Origin: UBA6168 sp964423205
GTDB taxonomy: Bacteria > Bacteroidota > Bacteroidia > Chitinophagales > Saprospiraceae
Direction of reading: 5' to 3'
DNA length: 64,000 nucleotides
Assembly: GCA_964423205.1 (NCBI GenBank)
Contig: CAYRDX010000006.1
Location: 42,100 to 106,099 of the forward strand
Made by a program: the position numbers and the translations under genes. The notes under the pieces were generated by a model. The model had not been told where the DNA came from and made no database searches. It saw nothing but the letters and a program-made list of their open reading frames with translations. The first letter of the stretch is position 1. Each line of letters starts with the position of its first letter. This document shows, piece by piece, positions 61,053 through 64,000 of the stretch.

Positions 61053-61883
61053 CTAATAATTAATTCTAATGTTGTTTTCTCCCATCCTCCCATCCTCTTT
61101 TTCTTTAATCTTGAAAGCCGCCCAATCACCCAATGATATTTTATGATTCAGACCGGCTTTGTTTTTCACTGCATCCATACACAAAACGTATTTCGATGCC
61201 GGCCCCTTCTTCAGTCCAATGGAAGCAATTATTGCTTTTACCCATCCGGGCAGATAGTGGTTGAATTTTACTTCCATGATAAAATGTTTGCCATTCACCA
61301 GGATAGGGTAGTCTTCATAAAATAACTGATCTAATTCTGGATCTGCCACCGCTCTGAGATTTTTGTCAAAGGTAATTCTGAGGTCGTTTTCCGGATCTTT
61401 GAACAATGCCTGATAAGGCTCTCTTTCATAAATCACATTCACCACCGGTCTCATTCTTCGGGAGAGAATATGGTACATGAAGCGCTGAACATTTTCAATG
61501 GCTTTGGGAAATTTGGCGTCGGGAACAATCAATCCGTTAATGGGTTCTCCCCTTAAAATTTTCAGTGCTGTTTCGAATTCTAAAGGTGCCCTGTGTTTGG
61601 TGAGTGGTTCATCCACCTTTTTCTTTATTTCAAAAAACACCCTTGCGCCAAATTCACCTTTATTATAGCCCCTCATCCTCACTTTGTTGCGCCTTTTTAC
61701 GCCAGCGAGTTTCTGGTAGTAGCATTCCAGGTCGGGTGTGTCGAAGTAGATGCTTTTCACGGTATATTCTCCTCCTGTTTCCTTCGCATGCTTATCCAAC
61801 ACCATAAATGGCACCACCATTGACCTAAGCCTCTTCAGCTTTTCAATCGGCACAAAGTATTTATATTCAAACCTGTAGACCAT
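61053..61883 (-). CDS. VTC-domain polyphosphate polymerase-like protein
   Basis: A 276-residue protein of the VTC domain, the tunnel fold that in yeast Vtc4 makes polyphosphate from ATP. Visible are the starting strand RFEYKYFVPIEKL, SIYFDTPDLECYY (metal/phosphate site), the basic strand RRNKVRMRGYNKGEFG, FFEIKKKVDE, RPVVNVIYEREPY, RITFDKNLRA and the Glu in IMEVKFNHYLPGW. The ATG at 61883 is the true start; the open frame further upstream runs through repeats and N. It sits between HlyD-like and DUF4956 genes on the same strand, which is a recurring trio in bacteria. Confidence 0.88.
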   Translation of the reverse strand: MVYRFEYKYFVPIEKLKRLRSMVVPFMVLDKHAKETGGEYTVKSIYFDTPDLECYYQKLAGVKRRNKVRMRGYNKGEFGARVFFEIKKKVDEPLTKHRAPLEFETALKILRGEPINGLIVPDAKFPKAIENVQRFMYHILSRRMRPVVNVIYEREPYQALFKDPENDLRITFDKNLRAVADPELDQLFYEDYPILVNGKHFIMEVKFNHYLPGWVKAIIASIGLKKGPASKYVLCMDAVKNKAGLNHKISLGDWAAFKIKEKEDGRMGENNIRINY

Positions 61884-62085
61884 ATTATGGCTGTTGGCTG
61901 CCTGCCCCTTTGGGGTTGGCTGCCTGCCCCTTTGGGGTTGGCTGCCTGCCCCTTTGGGGTTGGCTGCCTNNNNNNNNNNNNNNNNNNNNNNNNNNNNNNN
62001 NNNNNNNNNNNNNNNNNNNNNNNNNNNNNNNNNNNNNNNNNNNNNNNNNNNNNNNNNNNNNNNNNNNNNTACTCGGGGCAAACTC
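61884..62085. repeat. GCCCCTTTGGGG repeats and 100-N gap between hlyD-like and VTC genes
   Basis: Three and a half units of TTGGCTGCCTGCCCCTTTGG (about 26 bases each, 61890-61969) precede 100 N (61970-62069), followed by TACTCGGGG, the right half of the 16-base palindrome. The real length is unknown. Confidence 0.9.
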
Positions 62086-63192
62086 CTACCACCACCTGAT
62101 AGAGCGCTTCAAAAATTCCGAGACCCGCACCTTATCGAGATATAGGTGGCATCTTTGCGGCATCCCATTTCCCATGTGTTCTTTGCCGGAAGTAATTAAG
62201 GCTTTGGCAACGAGAACCGGTTCCATATTAAATACTTCAACACGGTCTGAAATCTCCAGGATGGTAGCCTCTATTTTGTATTCCTTTTCAACCAACTGAA
62301 TTTCCACATTCCCACCAACCTTCACATAACGGCTATCGCGAAGACGCACCGGAATCAACAACAGTGTTTCAGATGTATCTGCGACGACTAAGCGATCGCC
62401 CTCCGGAAGTGATTCAAATCGTATGGTTCCTGAAAACGGCGATTTGATGATGTACTTTCCCTGTTTTTTTTCCAGGAATCCAATTTCTCTCTTCAGGGCT
62501 TCTATCTTGGAATTACTGAGCGACAGAAGTTCATTTTTTTCTCCGGTTGCTCCCACATTCAGGGATTCTTCTGCCACTTTTACGCTGGCTGTGGATTCCT
62601 CGTAGGCATTTTCAGCGGCTTCCAGTTCTGTCAATGAGATGAGTCCCTGAGAGTGAAGCTGCTGGGACCTTTCCAAAGTTTTCTTCCTCAATTTGAGGTC
62701 TTCCCTTGCCAGGTTGATTTCTTCTTCCAACTGTTTTAAAAAAGAGGACTTCTGCCCGGTAGATAATACTTTCAGATTGGCCAATTCGATGTCCAACAGG
62801 TTTTGTAACTGGATCAACTGCTCGTCCAGTTTGTTGGACACAATGGAAGCCACCGTGGCGCTACTATCAATAAAAGAGCCTTCCGTCCGGGCTTCAATAA
62901 ATTGGATTTCCACCTGGTCGCCACGGTCGAACTCAAACCCTCCGGCATTGATTACTTTATCTGTTCTATGGTCTTTAAGTGTGGAAGTTATATTTCCCTG
63001 AGGGGTTTTGAGCAGCACCCATTCCTGCACAGGTACTGCCTTACAGACACTCTCCAGAGTGTAGGGGACATCGATAGGCGCAAAAACGAAAGCTATCAGT
63101 AACAGAACGATAATAAATCCGGTATATCTTCTCAATTTAATGAATGGTATTGGGTAACTATCTTCGCAGCATTTTCCGTGAAAGCTGTTCAA
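62086..63192 (-). CDS. HlyD-type membrane fusion protein
   Basis: A periplasmic adaptor of the HlyD/RND membrane-fusion family of about 368 residues. One transmembrane segment lies near the N terminus (about 22-42, RYTGFIIVLLLIAFVFAPI), then a lipoyl-like part, a long coiled coil (about 115-245, with EEEINLAREDLKLRKKTLERS and ESTASVKVAEESLN), the returning lipoyl/barrel half (KYIIKSPFSGTIRF) and a beta-barrel (KVGGNVEIQLVEKEYKIEATIL). Such proteins link an inner-membrane exporter to an outer-membrane channel; none is adjacent. The start is uncertain: the frame opens at a TTG (63192) and another TTG at 63135, with no ATG before the membrane segment. Confidence 0.82.
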   Translation of the reverse strand: MNSFHGKCCEDSYPIPFIKLRRYTGFIIVLLLIAFVFAPIDVPYTLESVCKAVPVQEWVLLKTPQGNITSTLKDHRTDKVINAGGFEFDRGDQVEIQFIEARTEGSFIDSSATVASIVSNKLDEQLIQLQNLLDIELANLKVLSTGQKSSFLKQLEEEINLAREDLKLRKKTLERSQQLHSQGLISLTELEAAENAYEESTASVKVAEESLNVGATGEKNELLSLSNSKIEALKREIGFLEKKQGKYIIKSPFSGTIRFESLPEGDRLVVADTSETLLLIPVRLRDSRYVKVGGNVEIQLVEKEYKIEATILEISDRVEVFNMEPVLVAKALITSGKEHMGNGMPQRCHLYLDKVRVSEFLKRSIRWW

Positions 63193-63348
63193 CTTTTGAA
63201 GGCGGACAAATTAACAATATTTGACTTCAGCACTGTTTTAAACGTGAAAAATCACCTTTGTTTGAATTTTTGAGGGCCTATTTTTCAGATTATGTATTTC
63301 AGGAAACGTTTAATACACTCTCTGATTATCCGGCCATTTTTAAACTTC

Positions 63349-63945
63349 ATGATAAATAAAGAATCCATCACACTATTCTTTTTTCTGGCCATTCAATCCC
63401 TTGTACCTCTGATTGGAACATCTCAAAATGGTTGTTCCGATGCACTGGCATTGAATTATAATATCAATGCCAACCAACGATGGTTCGTGTATTAATCCAT
63501 ATACTGAGGTGGTGCCGGGAACCATGGCGCAGTTGCCCCCATTTTGAAAGAAAGCTCCGGTCTCGACTTTTTCAATGTCGGGTTGTGGACAATTCCGGAC
63601 GCCGGCAATCCGGAAATATTATATGCCATCGATACCTACACAGCAGGTTTGCTCATGAGCCTTACCGTGCCCGGTGTCAGTAATACCGATTGGGAAGATC
63701 TGGCACAGGATAAGGACTATCTATACATTGGTGATTTTGGAAATAATTCTGGTAACCGAAAAGACCTTCACATACTGAAGGTCAGCAAGGCTGGATTTCC
63801 CTCTGGCATTGCGGCACCGGAAATCATCAATTTTACCTTTAGTGATCAGAAGGCCTTTAACCACAATCAAAATGCCCATAATTTCGATTGTGAAGCTTTC
63901 ATTTATTTCAACGACAGTCTGCATCTCTTCTCCCGATGCCCTTAG
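63349..63945 (+). pseudogene. Broken secreted-protein gene, two frameshifts, cut by a repeat element
   Basis: The remains of a secreted Bacteroidota protein. From the ATG at 63349 it has a signal peptide ending near GTSQ, then GCSDALALNYNINA, a piece of the familiar YGCTDPxAxNYNPxAxxDDGSC motif. The frame shifts by one base near 63471-63478 (an extra C would restore DGSC) and shifts back in a run of five C at 63536-63540 (one C short). It then continues SSGLDFFNVGLWTIPDAGNP ... YLYIGDFGNNSGNRKDL ... NFDCEAFIYFNDSLHLFSR and stops within repeat element D. Related proteins go on well past this point. I do not know their function. Confidence 0.7.
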
Positions 63946-64000
63946 TATGAGTCAAAAATAAAGTTGCCAAATTGTTTTCTTAACCACTTGAAAATCAGTT
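63941..64000 (+). repeat. Dispersed repeat element, copy D (runs off the window)
   Basis: CTTAG followed by TATGAGTCAAAAATAAAG and GCCAAATTGTTTTC repeats the leader of copies A-C with one base missing. It takes over from coding sequence and provides the stop codon of the broken gene. The right end is outside the window. Confidence 0.85.

Noticed and set aside
61884..62081. N-terminal extension of the VTC gene through repeats and N
   Set aside because: The fold begins right at the ATG at 61883, and the extension would be repeat-encoded.

Overview
The window looks like chromosomal DNA of a Bacteroidota bacterium, probably of the Saprospiria/Saprospiraceae type. The evidence is two very large type IX secretion (T9SS) cargo proteins, one with a type B (CHU_C/gliding) sorting domain behind SprB-like repeats and one with a type A sorting domain; many short lipoboxes; weak or absent Shine-Dalgarno sites; and several TAnnTTTG (-7) promoter boxes. 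It contains three runs of N (10, 100 and 100 bases), so it comes from a scaffolded assembly.

Layout. 1-14.4 kb: SLC13 permease (cut by the window edge), Tat-exported aminotransferase, NTF2-like lipoprotein, S33 peptidase lipoprotein, a 1003-residue double amidohydrolase, small membrane and SnoaL-like proteins, a DUF3592 protein, a phosphodiester glycosidase, and an acetyltransferase / alpha-beta hydrolase group. 14.4-25.7 kb: GH127 glycosidase, glutamine synthetase, aldose 1-epimerase, a CBM9/DUF5916 outer-membrane protein and a YfhO protein. 25.8-37.7 kb: a redox/sulfur island (below). 38-54 kb: glycosyltransferase, SprB-repeat giant protein, a GH9-deacetylase fusion, NhaA, QueD and a second giant surface protein with dockerin-like and cohesin-like parts. 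54-64 kb: M16 peptidase, methylmalonyl-CoA mutase, RidA, M14 peptidase, DUF190 plus an interrupted CrcB, DUF4956, VTC-domain and HlyD proteins, and a broken secreted-protein gene.

The most coherent system is the 12-kb island. A leftward operon encodes a Tat-exported PsrA/PhsA-like molybdoenzyme, a four-cluster ferredoxin subunit, an NrfD/PsrC membrane subunit and two rhodanese-fold lipoproteins. Both lipoproteins have lost the catalytic cysteine and both end in an acidic tail whose last residue is cysteine. Divergent from it is a cytochrome with eleven CXXCH motifs, and beyond that a leftward operon with a tandem-rhodanese lipoprotein, an OprO/P-like porin, an SseA-like sulfurtransferase and a small exported helical protein. 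A Crp/Fnr-type palindrome sits midway between the molybdoenzyme and cytochrome start codons. I infer periplasmic respiration or trafficking of sulfur or another chalcogen, with a possible outer-membrane electron or substrate conduit. The substrate cannot be read from sequence.

The second theme is repeats. Four copies of a 200-260-bp element share a ~60-bp leader, have imperfect terminal inverted repeats and, in all three complete copies, matching 4-5-bp flanking direct repeats; the fourth lies where a reading frame is cut off. Many other spacers are packed with degenerate tandem repeats, mostly of period 7, and a 16-bp palindrome CCCCGAGTACTCGGGG recurs through them. A further oddity is a crcB gene whose only defect is a TGA at the position normally occupied by a conserved cysteine.
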